64,000 nt of DNA from Pseudofabraea citricarpa (lineage: Eukaryota; Ascomycota; Leotiomycetes; Helotiales; Dermateaceae). Below the pieces are notes generated by a model. It was not told the DNA's origin. It made no database searches and saw only the letters and a list, made by a program, of their open reading frames with translations. The DNA lies in assembly GCA_029641185.1 (NCBI GenBank), contig JAPWGK010000012.1, forward strand, positions 1,116,001 through 1,180,000. Direction: 5' to 3'. The position numbers and the translations under genes are program-made. Shown one piece after another: positions 1 through 11,452 of the stretch (position 1 is the stretch's first letter; every line of letters starts with the position of its first letter).

Positions 1-1378
1 TGTAATAGGAACTTGTTCTTGTCTGTTGTTTGGGTTGGCGCTCGCTTGGTGTGATTCTGCCGGATTGCAATCTTGCTGCGGATTCTCACCGCCTGTTACT
101 CCGTATATGTGTAGCCTTTCCTTTAACCTTTCCTTTTCCATCTCACAATTCACTACCGAGGTAGTGTGCTGCTGAGCGGATTGATGATGTTATTGCGTAT
201 GGCGGTATCTGATGTCTGGTATAAATGCTGGTGACCCTAATGGCCCTGGTGGTACTTTATCGTCTTTGGAGCTTAATCGATAAGTATACCCTGGCATATG
301 ACAGGCTTTACCTATTACTATTTTTCCTCCTCCTCCTCCTCTTTTTCTGCTCTGCTCTAGGAGCGATCTCACTGTAGTACTATGGGAAAGAAAAACCTTC
401 TTCTTCTTATCATAACGTTTTCAACGGGTTTAAGAAAGCTTCGTTATAAGCCAAGAGTCCTAACAACGACGCGTATCTCGATCTCAAGCGTTGACACGCA
501 CATCCAAGTAGCCAACCTGTTCTAATCAGGCACTACCTGCACTGCTTCGGGCGAAGCGAAGAGGAGATAATATTTCCTTCCTGTGGCTGTTTATGGAAAT
601 TTTAATACAAAGCTCCGTTGGTCATTTGGTTCTACGGACTCGGTCTTCTTGTATGGCTACCTTTAGCATCTTGCGAAATCTACTGCTCAGAAGCAAGAGC
701 ATCTTATTGAATGGCTGCCAAAGTACTTTGCATGCATCGGAGTATCGAACCATAAACGCGTATCGAGAAAGGCCACCGAGATCTCTTGCCAAATCTCTTA
801 CTCCTAGAGAATACAACAATCCTTACATCCTCTAGCGATCTTGTTGTCACTCTCCCCGCCGTTGTCAGTCCTCGACCCAGGGACTTAGGTATTCATCCAT
901 CTCAACCTCAACACATCTCAAGTCTCAAACTCGGGTTCGTATAGTACTAAAAATGTGATGGGATGAGATGTGGTGATATAAATCATTCTGGTATCAGTCA
1001 GGGCTTTCCACCCCAATAACGTCCATTCGCGGGTACGTCGGATTGTTGGTGTGTGTTTGTTGGTGCCTGTGGGGGGTTTTTATAGGCCTGCGAGATGCGG
1101 AGTGGGGTGTTGCTGTGGAGTGAATTTGTTTGCTACTTTGGATGAGGTCCTGCTTTGGATTAGGGAAGGGGAAGTAGGTTTGAGAGAATTGATCGTTTGG
1201 GGCTTGGGCTTTTATGGTTTGGGTTTTCTTAGATACGGATTGTCCGGGCTTTGGTGGAGTGGATTATGGATATTCTGGTGGGCTCTGCTGCTTTGAATTA
1301 TCAAGTACCTACCTGCCTACCCTTTGGTCTGCCCACTGGCGTTTTGGGAGAAGAATGTATAGCGACTTGCACTCGGGC

Positions 1379-1428
1379 TTTTTCTTCTTCTTCTTCTTCT
1401 TCTTCTTCTTCTTCTTCTTCTTCTTCTT
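1379..1428. repeat. (CTT)n microsatellite
   Basis: About 16 perfect CTT/TTC triplets in a row. It gives rise to spurious poly-Ser, poly-Phe and poly-Arg open frames in three frames. It is followed by a short TTTTGA-type repeat. Confidence 0.95.
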
Positions 1429-2975
1429 GTGGTTTGATTTTGATTTTGATTTTGTAGGTTTATATCTTGCGAAACCTTTCTATTCTTCGCTGCATGTATT
1501 CTGTATAGCAAAACTAAGGAATTGAAGGGGAGCTTTAACCCATTGCATTTGAGTATATTATTTGGGAATTAGAAGGAGGAGCACAAGCTGCACACTTTTG
1601 TTCTATCGGTGGTCTATTTACTCTTTCTGTTATTCTGGAAATCTTAAACAAGGATTGACACCGTCTCATCACATTCGCATTTGGTTATATAGCTCCCATT
1701 TACTTTCTTGAGAATTATTTCCTTATGTACGCCCTCCTGAACGGCCCCGTTTCATAATAGAGGCCAAATCCCCAGAGCAAGCCACCCACGGCCTGCTTGG
1801 AGCTGTTCAACTTGATCTTTGGCTCTGCATTGGATTATTCCATCTCTTTACTTTATCCATATCTACTTCCTCGACCGTCGCTAAATGCAAAAGGAATACC
1901 TTATATTTTCTCTACTGTCGGAAAAGAATTGATCTGTCTTGAGAAATCTTCTCTGTTTATAGAGCTCCGACATATATGTGTGATACTTAAACGAAAGGGC
2001 TATTGTCCTGTTACTACAAAGTCTACAATCGTCTTTGTATAGGTAGAGATCTAAATTAGAGTAGATGTGAGCTCTATCGATAGCTGTCTATAACAGAAAA
2101 CGACTCTACTTATTATTTCGTTATCAAAAAGTGCCACTATAGTTAAAGGTTTAAGTCTCTAGCCCAAAATCTAGAAATAGAGGTCTCATTCAAGTTATTT
2201 CTTGGCATACAGCAACGGTCCTATCAGAATCGACGACCAAGACTGAGTCTGGATGCAGTTTGTAGTTGTCTGCCAGGAAGGAGGATAACAGATTAGATCA
2301 GATTGGTCTTCTAACACGAGGAACAAGCTGCAAATGTGAATTATTAAATTAGAACAGGTAGGCAGACGTCCATAAGTACGGCCGGCTAGCCTTTATATCT
2401 CCACGACGACCGCCCAGCCTAAATAACTTGATTTTGGTTTATACGTGGTAAGTCTTCAACAGAATTAGCTCTTAAAAATGAAGTAGCAAGAAAAAAACGA
2501 TAGGCATCAAGCCGAGATAGAAGTGATTTTGAAATTTATAATAGAACCATCCCTGCAGCGACGACTTGATGATACATTTTGATCATTCTTTTACAATACT
2601 GCTGGAAATTAAGACTGGATCCCGCTTAAACTTTGCTTATAGTGCCTGTCAGCGTACGGATCGAGTCGATTTAGATATACTCCAGCCCGAGATTACAAGC
2701 AGCATGACGTGCATGCTTCTAGAAGTCTTTGAGATGTGTTATACCAGACGAGTTTCTAGAACTCGCGTGAGATTTTATTAAAGGCTTGTAGCCGTTTCCA
2801 TCACTACTTTTTCTGGCACGCCCCTCGACTTTTCCAGGGTTTAAGTGATACTTTTTTATATAAGTAAATAACTGGGTAATCAATTAAAACACCTATAATT
2901 ACAGAATTAAGCCAATAAGACTTCTATCTTTTATATCTTAAAATCCAAGATAAAAAGAATTGCTGCAATATGTAG

Positions 2976-2993
2976 CACGTGCTGCAACACGTG
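2976..2993. promoter_or_regulatory. Two closely spaced CACGTG E-boxes
   Basis: Two CACGTG hexamers separated by six bases lie about 460 bp upstream of the F-box gene start. CACGTG is the core of sites bound by bHLH factors in fungi (for example Cbf1 and Pho4 types). Use here is inferred only from the spacing. Confidence 0.35.
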
Positions 2994-3456
2994 TAACGGA
3001 AGACAAGTTCTTCCGGACCGAGTCACGAGTCAAGGCAACCTCACCATTCCTATAGAATTGATATAGCAGCCTCTCCTCTATAGTCCTTTGAATTCCATCC
3101 ATCTTTACAACTACTAATACGAGCTATACCAGTGAATAAATGGCCTGAACTTCTAGGAACAGTAAGGATACCGACAAGAATGAAGTTCAATTTTCAATTT
3201 TTGACGTGGTAAAAGAAATCAAGGGACGCGCCAGGAAAAGTAGTGAACCAGCCGGTTTTCAAACGACGCAGAACTTCAATATGACTATATTGGCCTTTTA
3301 GAAAACACTGCTACCGCGAACGTGCTAAGTTCCACGAAACTTCTCGTGTCGTGTTGTGAACAAAACCCACCGATTCGATCCCACTTAATGCAAGCCTCAA
3401 CTTGACCTGCTTCTGCCGAACTTCATCTCTACTGGTCTTCTTTCACCGCAGCAGCT

Positions 3457-4545
3457 ATGTCTTGCCAACAACCATCGCCCGACCAACGTATTTCCCGCCT
3501 CTCTTACCAGCCGGATTCCATCCTCAATGGAATGATAACGATTTCAAAGCCAGCAAAGCCTTCGACTATCAAACGCGACCCCAGCTGTTCATCAATTGGT
3601 CTTCTTGACATCCTCCCGGTCGAGCTTTTGCAACACACCCTACATATGCTGGACTTTCGCTCTTTGTCACGCCTATCGCGGGTCTCGCTGCAGGGCAATG
3701 ATGTAGTCAGATCACTAACGGCATACCGAAATCTGATGGAGTATGCACCGCGTACATTAGCAGCCCTCGGTCAAACTAGACTCATCGGTCTTCACTCAGC
3801 GAATACACTCTACAGGACTCTACTTTCAGAGCAATGCATTTCTTGTGGAGAATACGGTGCCTTCTTATTTCTTCCAAGCTGTGAGCGATGCTGCTATGAG
3901 TGTCTATGCAATAATCAGTCACTTTGGGTAATCCCCATGGCTCTCGCCAGGAAATGCTTTGAGCTCACACTATCTCAAATAAAGCGACTACCGATCATGC
4001 GCAGTATACCTGGGACCTATTTCGTTAAGCATAGCATTTCTCGCCAACGGAAACTCAACCTCGTAAGCGTTAAGGCCGCGAAAGAGCTGGGAATTACGAT
4101 TCATGGATCAGCAGAGAATATGGCGGAAGCCCTTGCTACCAAACGCCAAGGAGGTATTACAGAAAAAGAATATCGCACTTTTCGGTGGCTCCAAAATGCG
4201 CCATTGCAGTCACCCCAGCAGGATCTGACCATGTTACCAGCGGGGGGGAACATGCTAAACGATTATTGCTGCGGCATGGCGTCCATACCATTTCCTTCCC
4301 TTTTGCAGAACAACACTCTCGACAATGGGCTTTGGTGTCGCGGGTGTGAGCGGACATTCGAGCGCTACCGCTTTGGAAAGTTGACCCCTAACGTGATATC
4401 AGATTTAGTTATTCCTAGTTGTGGTGCATTTTATGTTTTCTTAGGAATGCAGCGTCGCGCCAGATCGCACGCCGGATTTTTGGAGCACATCACGCATTGC
4501 CATGGTGCACGAGAACTAGATCCTGGCCCGGAAGAAGACAGCTGA
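3457..4545 (+). CDS. F-box domain protein with cysteine-rich segment
   Basis: A single-exon 362-residue protein. Residues about 47-90 carry an F-box-like segment (ILPVELLQHTLHMLDFRSLS followed by RLSRVS), the element that docks substrate receptors to Skp1 in SCF ubiquitin ligases. A cysteine-rich stretch follows (C-x2-C near 'CISCGEYG', then 'CERCCYECLC'), and another C-x2-C sits near the C-terminus ('WCRGCERTF'); together these could bind zinc. Many filamentous ascomycetes have large families of such F-box proteins of unknown substrate. The start ATG is the first in frame and no intron is needed. The substrate and role cannot be deduced. Confidence 0.8.
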   Translation: MSCQQPSPDQRISRLSYQPDSILNGMITISKPAKPSTIKRDPSCSSIGLLDILPVELLQHTLHMLDFRSLSRLSRVSLQGNDVVRSLTAYRNLMEYAPRTLAALGQTRLIGLHSANTLYRTLLSEQCISCGEYGAFLFLPSCERCCYECLCNNQSLWVIPMALARKCFELTLSQIKRLPIMRSIPGTYFVKHSISRQRKLNLVSVKAAKELGITIHGSAENMAEALATKRQGGITEKEYRTFRWLQNAPLQSPQQDLTMLPAGGNMLNDYCCGMASIPFPSLLQNNTLDNGLWCRGCERTFERYRFGKLTPNVISDLVIPSCGAFYVFLGMQRRARSHAGFLEHITHCHGARELDPGPEEDS

Positions 4546-5112
4546 AAGATAACATGGCAGCATGGGATACACGGTAGCAAACACAAATCCAACAATCCGC
4601 CAAACAAGACAAAGTAGCCAATTAAACTAAAGCGATCAATATCCCGCCGCATCACTCCAGGCTATTGCATTCTCTCCGCGTCCATTTAGCCTTGAAACTT
4701 CTCCCCTCAGCCTCTTTCATATCTCCAACAAATGTCTCCACGGCATGCTGTATACAGGTTTCTGGTCCTCGGCCACGACCACGCCAGCTGCTTCTGCAGC
4801 ATCGAATACTGACCTCTAGCGGGTCTGCAAACATCTGCCATTCAGGCACCCACCGAGGGATACCATCTTCTCTTTTATTTACTGGTATCTATCCCAACTG
4901 TCGAGGGAGGGTCACAGTTACACGGCTCTAGGCTACGCGTACGCATGAAATGCTTTCTAAGGCCATACTTGTATAACTCCCTAGCTTAGCACGTTCCCAT
5001 GCCCTTCGGGAGGCCACAGGGCAGTCAGTTTTCAACTGAGCCCGCTGGACGTAAATAAATATTATTATCATACATAGGTTTCTGTATTTTTCGTGTCTGG
5101 AGAATGGATAGC
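4546..5112. other. Intergenic, with a possible decayed HET-like fragment on the minus strand
   Basis: On the minus strand, 4906 down to 4652 is open in one frame and contains 'PRWVPEW', reminiscent of the P-[SR]-W-x-P-[DE]-W motif often seen in heterokaryon-incompatibility (HET) proteins. It has no start and is preceded by stops. The short match makes this a weak call. A G/C hairpin-like palindrome (GCCCTTCGGG region) lies near 5,000. Confidence 0.2.
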
Positions 5113-5560
5113 TACTCAGTAACGTGGATGAAGTCCGTGGTATTCGGTGGTAGCCTTGCCATCGATGAGTTGATTGAGTATGTCAACTTGTGATTTGGGG
5201 TTTTTTGGGACTTGCTCCTTCGGTGAACAAAGCTGCGTAGGTAGAGAATCCAGCTTCCGTTGCGGCGGCTGCCAGCTTGTTATAAAGCCGAATGGCAAGC
5301 TCCCCAAAGTACTACAGTAAAGTTTTGAGGGCGACTTGGCTGGTTGTGGGGATTGATAGCTCGCCGCTGGTTTGGCAACAAACGGATAACGTCCTCCCTC
5401 AACTCTCCGTGCTGAAAATACGTATCTGGCGCTCGTCCCCAAACCCAACAATGAGTTCTGCTCCACCGAGTGTCTTGTCGAGGGAGTTGGTGAGGTTTCC
5501 TAGGTTGGCTATGTTAGTTGGTTTTAAGGAGGTAAAAAGAGGACGAGGCTTCGTGCTTTT
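5113..5560 (-). pseudogene. Possible frameshifted gene remnant, family unknown
   Basis: Protein-like stretches appear in different frames of the minus strand: 'NSLDKTLGGAELIVGFGDE' near 5,440-5,500, 'LAIRLYNKLAAAATEAGF' near 5,240-5,295 and 'ARLPPNTTDFIHVTE' ending near 5,110. Each is cut off by stops, so no single frame covers the region and no clean intron joins them. This pattern fits a gene decayed by frameshifts, but the family is not recognised and chance cannot be excluded. Confidence 0.3.
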
Positions 5561-5594
5561 TGTTGGAATAGTAATCACATGATTGACTACTGCC

Positions 5595-5604
5595 TACCTA
5601 GGTA
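5595..5604. repeat. TACCTAGGTA palindrome
   Basis: A perfect 10-bp palindrome. Exact copies recur at 12107, 43628, 45196 and 50877, all intergenic. See the finding on this motif. Confidence 0.8.
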
Positions 5605-5845
5605 TACAATAGATAAATCAATAACCTTCGAACAAGAGCATTCAATTCAGAGTGAATATGTGGTCCCCAAAGACTCATCGATTACAGTCAACCGACAATT
5701 TCAATGGCTAATGCTATAGAGTTCGATATTTGCACTGGCGGCAATTACACGCCTAGAGCCAACTCTGGAGAAAGCATGATTCTGCGAACGTTGTAACTGT
5801 TGGTAACGTACGGGAAGGAGCGTTAAGGACATCTCCTGTCTTTAA

Positions 5846-6322
5846 GCCACTTTCCACCGTAACAGGAGCTTTTCTCTCTTCAACCACCCAGGCAATCCAG
5901 CACAAAACCTATTCAAGCAGAGGATTGGAAACGAAACCAGAGTGTATTCAACGATCGAGAAACATCAAGACTAGCATCTAGCGGAACCGGCCTGCGCCCC
6001 GAGATTTCTAGGTCACTTGACGGAGAATGGCAGAGTTATCGGGTTCTTGTTGGAGAGAGTAGAGGGGGAGTTCGCTTCTTTCGACGATATGGCGAATTGT
6101 AAAAAGGTGCTGCGCAGGCTGCATGGAATGGGCTTGATCCATGGAGATGCCAACCGATACAACTTCATTGTTGATCGGTCTAACAACAATGTGCGGACAT
6201 TCGATTTTGAGCACGCGGAAGAGTTTGAGAAGACGAGAGCCCGTCAGGAGCTCGAGTCACTGGCTTCTGAGCTAGCTGAACAGACTGGAAGAGGTGGACC
6301 CATGGTAACGATCAGATAGCTT
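5846..6322 (+). pseudogene. Kinase-like (phosphotransferase fold) fragment broken by one TAG
   Basis: One frame is open from 5846 to the stop after 6319 except for a TAG at 5972-5974. Sequence on both sides of the stop reads as one protein: 'NETRVYSTIEKHQD', stop, then 'CAPRFLGHLTENGRVIGF'. It continues with 'LIHGDANRYNFIV', the H-G-D-x4-N catalytic loop of the aminoglycoside-phosphotransferase/protein-kinase-like fold, then 'FDFEHAE', and ends with 'TGRGGP', a C-terminal end I associate with a fungal kinase-like family often mislabelled 'alpha-galactosidase A'. The N-terminal lobe is mostly missing. A pseudogene is the simplest reading; a sequencing error or stop readthrough is the alternative. 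It lies in a zone of other decayed pieces. Confidence 0.6.
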
Positions 6323-9300
6323 TATGAGTAATGAAAATTTGCTACCCGTTACCTACCTTACTGAGGGCTGAATTGCTAGGATGGCAGAGAAAGCGTTCGT
6401 GGTACATTTTCTCAATACTATGCAAGTCGACTGATTCTTCGTCGCCTTGGTGATTACTTTGGATGATTACCTTCGCAGTTATCGAAACTGCCGGTATCAG
6501 ATAAGAGTCAACGTCTTACTTTCCTTCTGCCGAAAGAGAGGGTGTTGATATCACAAGTGACAGATCATAAACCATTTTACCCAGCAGACGTAAAGTTCCG
6601 GGTAAAAACCATAGGCAGATCCGGGCGCTGTTACAGTGTGATTGTGGCGACCCAACAGCGCCACGATACACGATACGAGGGGAGATCGAGGACCCTGAAA
6701 GAAACCAAAGAACCGTTTATGATAAAATGTGGATAAGAAGATTTAATGTATCTGAGAGTCGTGGGTGTCTACTTGTCGAGCGAGGTGGCGGGGATTAATA
6801 TATTTTCGATAAGGGATCTACTGTATCTGCAGAGAAAGGCGGAGAGACACGACTCCGGATTGATTGACAACGGCACCTTGGTTCACGGCCTTTGGATCTC
6901 TCGTGTTCGACATGTTGATTCATTGCTACAAGGGTTCGGTCCTGGAGTAATGACGGCGTGTTTTCTCTCTCTCTCCAGAAATACGAGGGCTGACAGTAGG
7001 AACAGTGGACAGTGATTGAGATGTACACTTGTACTTCCCAGCTCAGTATTTATCATGTCGATTCTCCTCAACTGTGCTTCAACGCTTGTGCCATCGTAAT
7101 GCCATTATGCCACTAGGCGGGATCCCACTGTATTCCCACATAATCTCCTGACGATCTTCTCGATCTGCAAACTCTGAAAAAGCCAATCAGTCATTTCGAG
7201 AAGGAGAAATATGCTGAGATAAGAGCAAGGATACAGGTATTGTACGTCAAGGGAAGACCAAGAAGAAAGCAATCTGAAAGTGGACTACACGTGATGGTGA
7301 CCAGCAGACCGAAACACACGGAAACAGAGAAACGAGATTAGGAGCATCGAGTCGGCTCCACGTCATCCGCTGGAAATCAAACGATCAACGAGTTTAAATT
7401 GGAAAAGCTTAGATCTTCGTGGACGGTGGAGTCGAGAGTGACGCAGTTTACATTGCAGACTCAAACCCACGTATTTTCGATTCCTGCCCGCCCCCCTTCC
7501 CTTCCCCCTCTTCCTCCCTTCCCGAGCTTAGCGACCGAGATGCGAGGAGGAAGCAACAACCACCAAAATCCTCCTGGTAGGCTGGTATGTATGAGCCAAA
7601 GGTCATCTGACGTTTGAGAGAAGCCTGGATCACGATTACATCCGTGGATTGAGAAGCTTGTGTTCATTATGGTTGTACCGGCCATGGCTGATCAAACACT
7701 GCTGGTTTGAAGAAGTTCGCAAAAACGGAGAGGTTGGAGAGGGGGAGAGGGGGAGAGGTGAGAAGCGAGAGCCTCCTGGTGGCTGATGCTTCATGTCTGC
7801 GCCTCTGTTGGCAATGCCAGCTGCTAGCACTCGCTGGTTTTTGCGCGATTTCTTGGGCAGCAGGAAGGAATGAAGCCGCCGAAAATCAAATGACAGCCTT
7901 ATTAAGTGCACACTGCACAGCGCTACGCTACTCTCTTGGGCCGGTGGAGTTGTTTGTCCACATTGCAATCAATCGTAGATTGCTTTTGTCGCACGGATCG
8001 TATGGTGAACGTCAGAGTCGGCCGAGTGAGCGCTGGCATGTTCGTCCAAACTTCAGAGTTGTGCAGTCGACCTGCAGTCTCCAGTCTCCAGATCTTCTGG
8101 ATGAGATTGTTTGGAGTTTGGAGTTTGAACTTCTGCAGTGCCTGTTGGATGTTGGAAGTTGGAACAGGGAGTCGCACTCGTGTGAGTGTGAGTATTCTCA
8201 GCCTTAACCACATGCAGGCTGATGCAGCCGCCGGTTCGTTTTAGCTCCCATTTTTGTACGGAGAGCCGTGACAGGCTCAGCGGTACCTGGCCGGTCTCTG
8301 TGCTGTGATTGGGTTTGCCAACGTCGATAGAATGTTTCATGTAAACGCCTCTCTTGGACGTCGACGTCCTTCCCCACTGTTCGGCCACCAGCACCTTTAT
8401 CTTCACGACTTCAGCTGCAAACCAAGTGGTCGATAGTTGCAGAGCCGGCGCCTATGGGGACGGTGGTACAAGGCGGTGATCATGGCGCGGGTGAGGGCGA
8501 GGGCGATGGCGGTGATGGTGGCAGCAGTGGCTGGTCCAGCACGGAGTACAGTATGCTCGAGTAGGATTCGTGAAGTCTCATGAACCACCCGAACAGGATG
8601 TCCATCTGAAGTAAGGGCACACACATTTCACCGTCCTCGCCCCCTGGAATCCTGGAATCCTGGGATCCTGGCCGCTGCCCCTCTCCCTGCCCTGCCCTGC
8701 CCTGCCACTTGGAGAGTCTTGTTCGCCTCTTTCTCCGCCATTGACTTGACTTCTCGACATCCTGGCTCGTGGTCCAACAGACTCCAACTGGTTTGTCTTT
8801 GGCTCTGGCGATCCCCTGCAAGAGGATTAACAGGCTGCCCCCTCGTCTCAGATTTCACAGATCACCACATCAATGCCATGACCCTTTCCTCCCTCGTTCA
8901 ATCTGCCCGGTGTCCACATCGCATCGCCCCCTGTCCCGGGCCAATCCCCAGTGCTGGCACTCATGGCCCTCATGGCCCTCATGGCACTCCTCCATCCCAA
9001 GTGTGCTCGCGGAGACCGCTTGGCAGGTACCTGTCTGCGTGGCTCCACTTGGCTTCGTTTGCGCGCTTGAGTCTTGAGTGCTCGCTTTCCTTTTGATCCT
9101 GCTCTCGCCGCTGTCCGCTCTTCGTTCCTCTTCCCAACCTCATCGTTGTGCTGCCTGCTACCACATTCCTTCCCTAGGACACTCTCCCTTACACACTCAT
9201 TAACTCAGTCTCGTGCGTCCGGCCACGAAACTTACCATTCTTTTGAACATACTACTCTGATCGTCATTCCTTTTTCGTTATTAGGGACCGAGTCAACATA

Positions 9301-9753
9301 CAGCTTTGCGACATTTCGAAACAAGGCATCGACCGAGAGGAATAATTAAAGAGAAAAGAAGGAAAGAAGAAAGCACATTGGACGTGTTGGTTGGAGAGCT
9401 GGATCAGGAGGAAAATCGCATCGTTATCAGGGTCAGAAAAGCTTGGCGTCGACAATATCTCGACATCTGCCTTCAGGAACATCGACGTTGACCGAACTAA
9501 AGGACGTTGAATCATCTACCAGGACGACTTCTCGTTGTTCGCGCTAGTAGCCGAATTAGCGTCGTCTTGCGTTGAGAATAGATATCAAGGTTGTTTGCGC
9601 AGATATATTTATCCAGCAACAACGTACCTCTCTTCCGCACCCTCAAAACAAGGACGCAACATCCGATCATCTTCTCTGTTCTCGGCTTATTAAGTCGATT
9701 GCGCATACCGTCCATTTTCGAAACCTACCCGAATTCAATTATCATCTGTCAAG
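6323..9753. other. Long gene-free interval and leader region of the DUF1996 gene
   Basis: No family-like coding sequence is seen. Overlapping open frames at 7,400-9,100 exist on both strands, but they mostly lack ATG starts and look compositional. From about 9,070 to 9,750 the + strand is C/T-rich, with CA-rich stretches, then reaches the DUF1996 start, which fits a long promoter or 5' untranslated region. Confidence 0.5.
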
Positions 9754-11452
9754 ATGATGTTCACCACTGCTACTGTAGCGAAGGTCGTCGCTTTGTTGGC
9801 CACCGTCAGCAATGTAGAGGCCTTCTGGCGCATGCCTTGCCGTGAGCGCACTGGTATCGCTAGAATTGATCCCCTTGTCAACTTCGGAGAAGTTTCGAAG
9901 CACGCACACGCTATCCATGGTGGCAATGGTATGTACATTCACAATTCTTCGATCTATTCAACTTGCCTCGAGAGACATAGCAGACCCGCTACTATCCATT
10001 GACAAGATTTGCGCATTTCCTACCATTTCAGTCGTGCCAGCCACCTTGGAGCATAGAACTATGCTAACAGCTTCGATCTAGCCATTTCTACCACTTCCAC
10101 CACCAGCGACTTATTGGCCAGTACCTGCACCTCTTGCGAGGTTTCACAGGATAAATCTGCTTACTGGTTCCCTCAATTGTACTTTGAGAACTCTTCCACT
10201 GGCAAATTTGAAGCTGTTAACCAGGTCGGAGGCTTACTTGCGTAAGTCTAACCAATTCTCCTTTTCGATCTGTATCACGTGGACCAACTTCTAACCCCTG
10301 AAATTTAGATACTACCTCCTATTCCCAAATGCTGGTGAAACTACAGTAACCGCTTTCCCCGAGGGATTCCAGATGATCTCTGGTGATGTCAACCGCCGTA
10401 ACTTCACTGCCGGACCTGTCCCAGACAACCCAAAGTCCGAATGGACTGCCGACCAGTCAACCCAGACCTCGCTCCGTCAAAAGGCAATTGGTTTCAACTG
10501 CTTGAACTACGCAAAGTCCCCCGAGGGATCGCTATACCGTCACTTCTTGCCCGACAAGGCCTACCTCGATGCCAACTGCGCTGATGGTATTCGTGTGGAG
10601 GTCATGTTCCCCTCTTGCTGGAATGGAAAGGATTTGGATAGCACGAACCACATGGACCACGTTGCCTTCCCAAGCCAGGTCATGACTGGAGACTGCCCCA
10701 AGGAATTCCCTACTCGTCTGATCTCCCTCTTCTACGAAGTCATCTGGGATACGCATGCTTTCAACGGCGTTGATGGTCAATTCGTCTTGGCTAACGGCGA
10801 CCCTACTGGTTACGGACTCCACGCAGATTTCATCACTGGTTGGGACTCTGACTTCCTCCAATCTGCAGCTGACCAATGCACCAATGCTTCTGGACAAATT
10901 GAGGACTGCGCTCTGTTCGACATTCAAGATGGCACTGACTGCACTCTCACCGAACCAATTACCCTCAAGTCAGACGATGTCCTTGGTCCAATGGATACCT
11001 TACCTGGTAACCCAGCTATTGCCTACGGTCCAGAGCCAGCAGTTGATGAGTCTGCCGGCACCACTGTGGTCAACTCTGGTACCGCAGCTGTTCCAACTCT
11101 CAGCCACTCTGCAGGTTCCACTATTGCATCAACTGATGAGTACCTTCCAGGTGGTGTCTTCAAGGCTGAGGCAACTAGCACCGCTAGCAGCAGCTCGACT
11201 CCTGAGGCAATTCCCACTCCAGTCCCATCCCCAACACCAACTGAGCCCGCTTTTGCCGCAGCTGCTATCCCAGCAGGTGATGGTGATGACTTTGTTGCTA
11301 CCTCGTACACCACCAACGGTCGTGAGGTTCTAGAAGTTCTCTGGGTCGAGGAGACTGTTACTGTCACCGAGTCCACGACTTCGACTGCAACTGCATATGT
11401 CAAGCGTGATCGTGCCCGTCACCTTCACCGACACATTGGTCGTGGAGCATGA
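9754..11452 (+). CDS. Secreted DUF1996-domain protein
   Basis: Three exons: 9754-9928, 10082-10241 and 10309-11452. Both introns begin GTATGT/GTAAGT, and the phases close to give 492 residues. The N-terminus is a signal peptide ('TATVAKVVALLATVSNVEA'), followed by 'FWRMPCRERTGIARIDPLV' and 'SKHAHAIHGGN', the typical opening of DUF1996 proteins, extracellular fungal proteins of unknown activity. Family-like blocks continue ('YWFPQLYFEN', 'NHMDHVAFPSQ', 'GYGLHADFITGWD'). After about residue 310 the chain is rich in Ser/Thr/Pro/Ala and probably O-glycosylated. I see no hydrophobic GPI tail. The upstream one of the two adjacent ATGs was used. Confidence 0.88.

Larger units (their letters stand above)
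1..3456. other. Gene-poor AT-rich region upstream of the F-box gene
   Basis: No convincing coding region is visible. Short open frames at 593-835 and 1051-1525 lack family resemblance, and one runs through a (CTT)n microsatellite. From about 1,700 to 3,300 the sequence is AT-rich and full of stops, which would fit a decayed mobile element, but no terminal repeats or transposase motifs could be established. Two CACGTG boxes lie at 2976-2981 and 2988-2993. Confidence 0.5.

Noticed and set aside
1214..1525. Open frames encoding poly-Phe, poly-Ser or poly-Arg
   Set aside because: They arise from translating the (CTT)n microsatellite in different frames, with no other protein features.
2813..3250. 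Possible terminal inverted repeats of a small transposon (CTTTTCCAGGG-like versus CCAGGAAAAG)
   Set aside because: Only about ten bases match loosely, there is no clear target-site duplication, and no transposase remnant was found between.
7707..8207. A 166-codon open frame upstream of the DUF1996 gene
   Set aside because: It starts at a TTG, overlaps equally long frames on both strands, and shows no domain, signal peptide or family resemblance.
10532..11403. Long minus-strand and alternative-frame ORFs over the DUF1996 gene
   Set aside because: They are shadows of the codon-biased, low-complexity coding sequence on the other frame.
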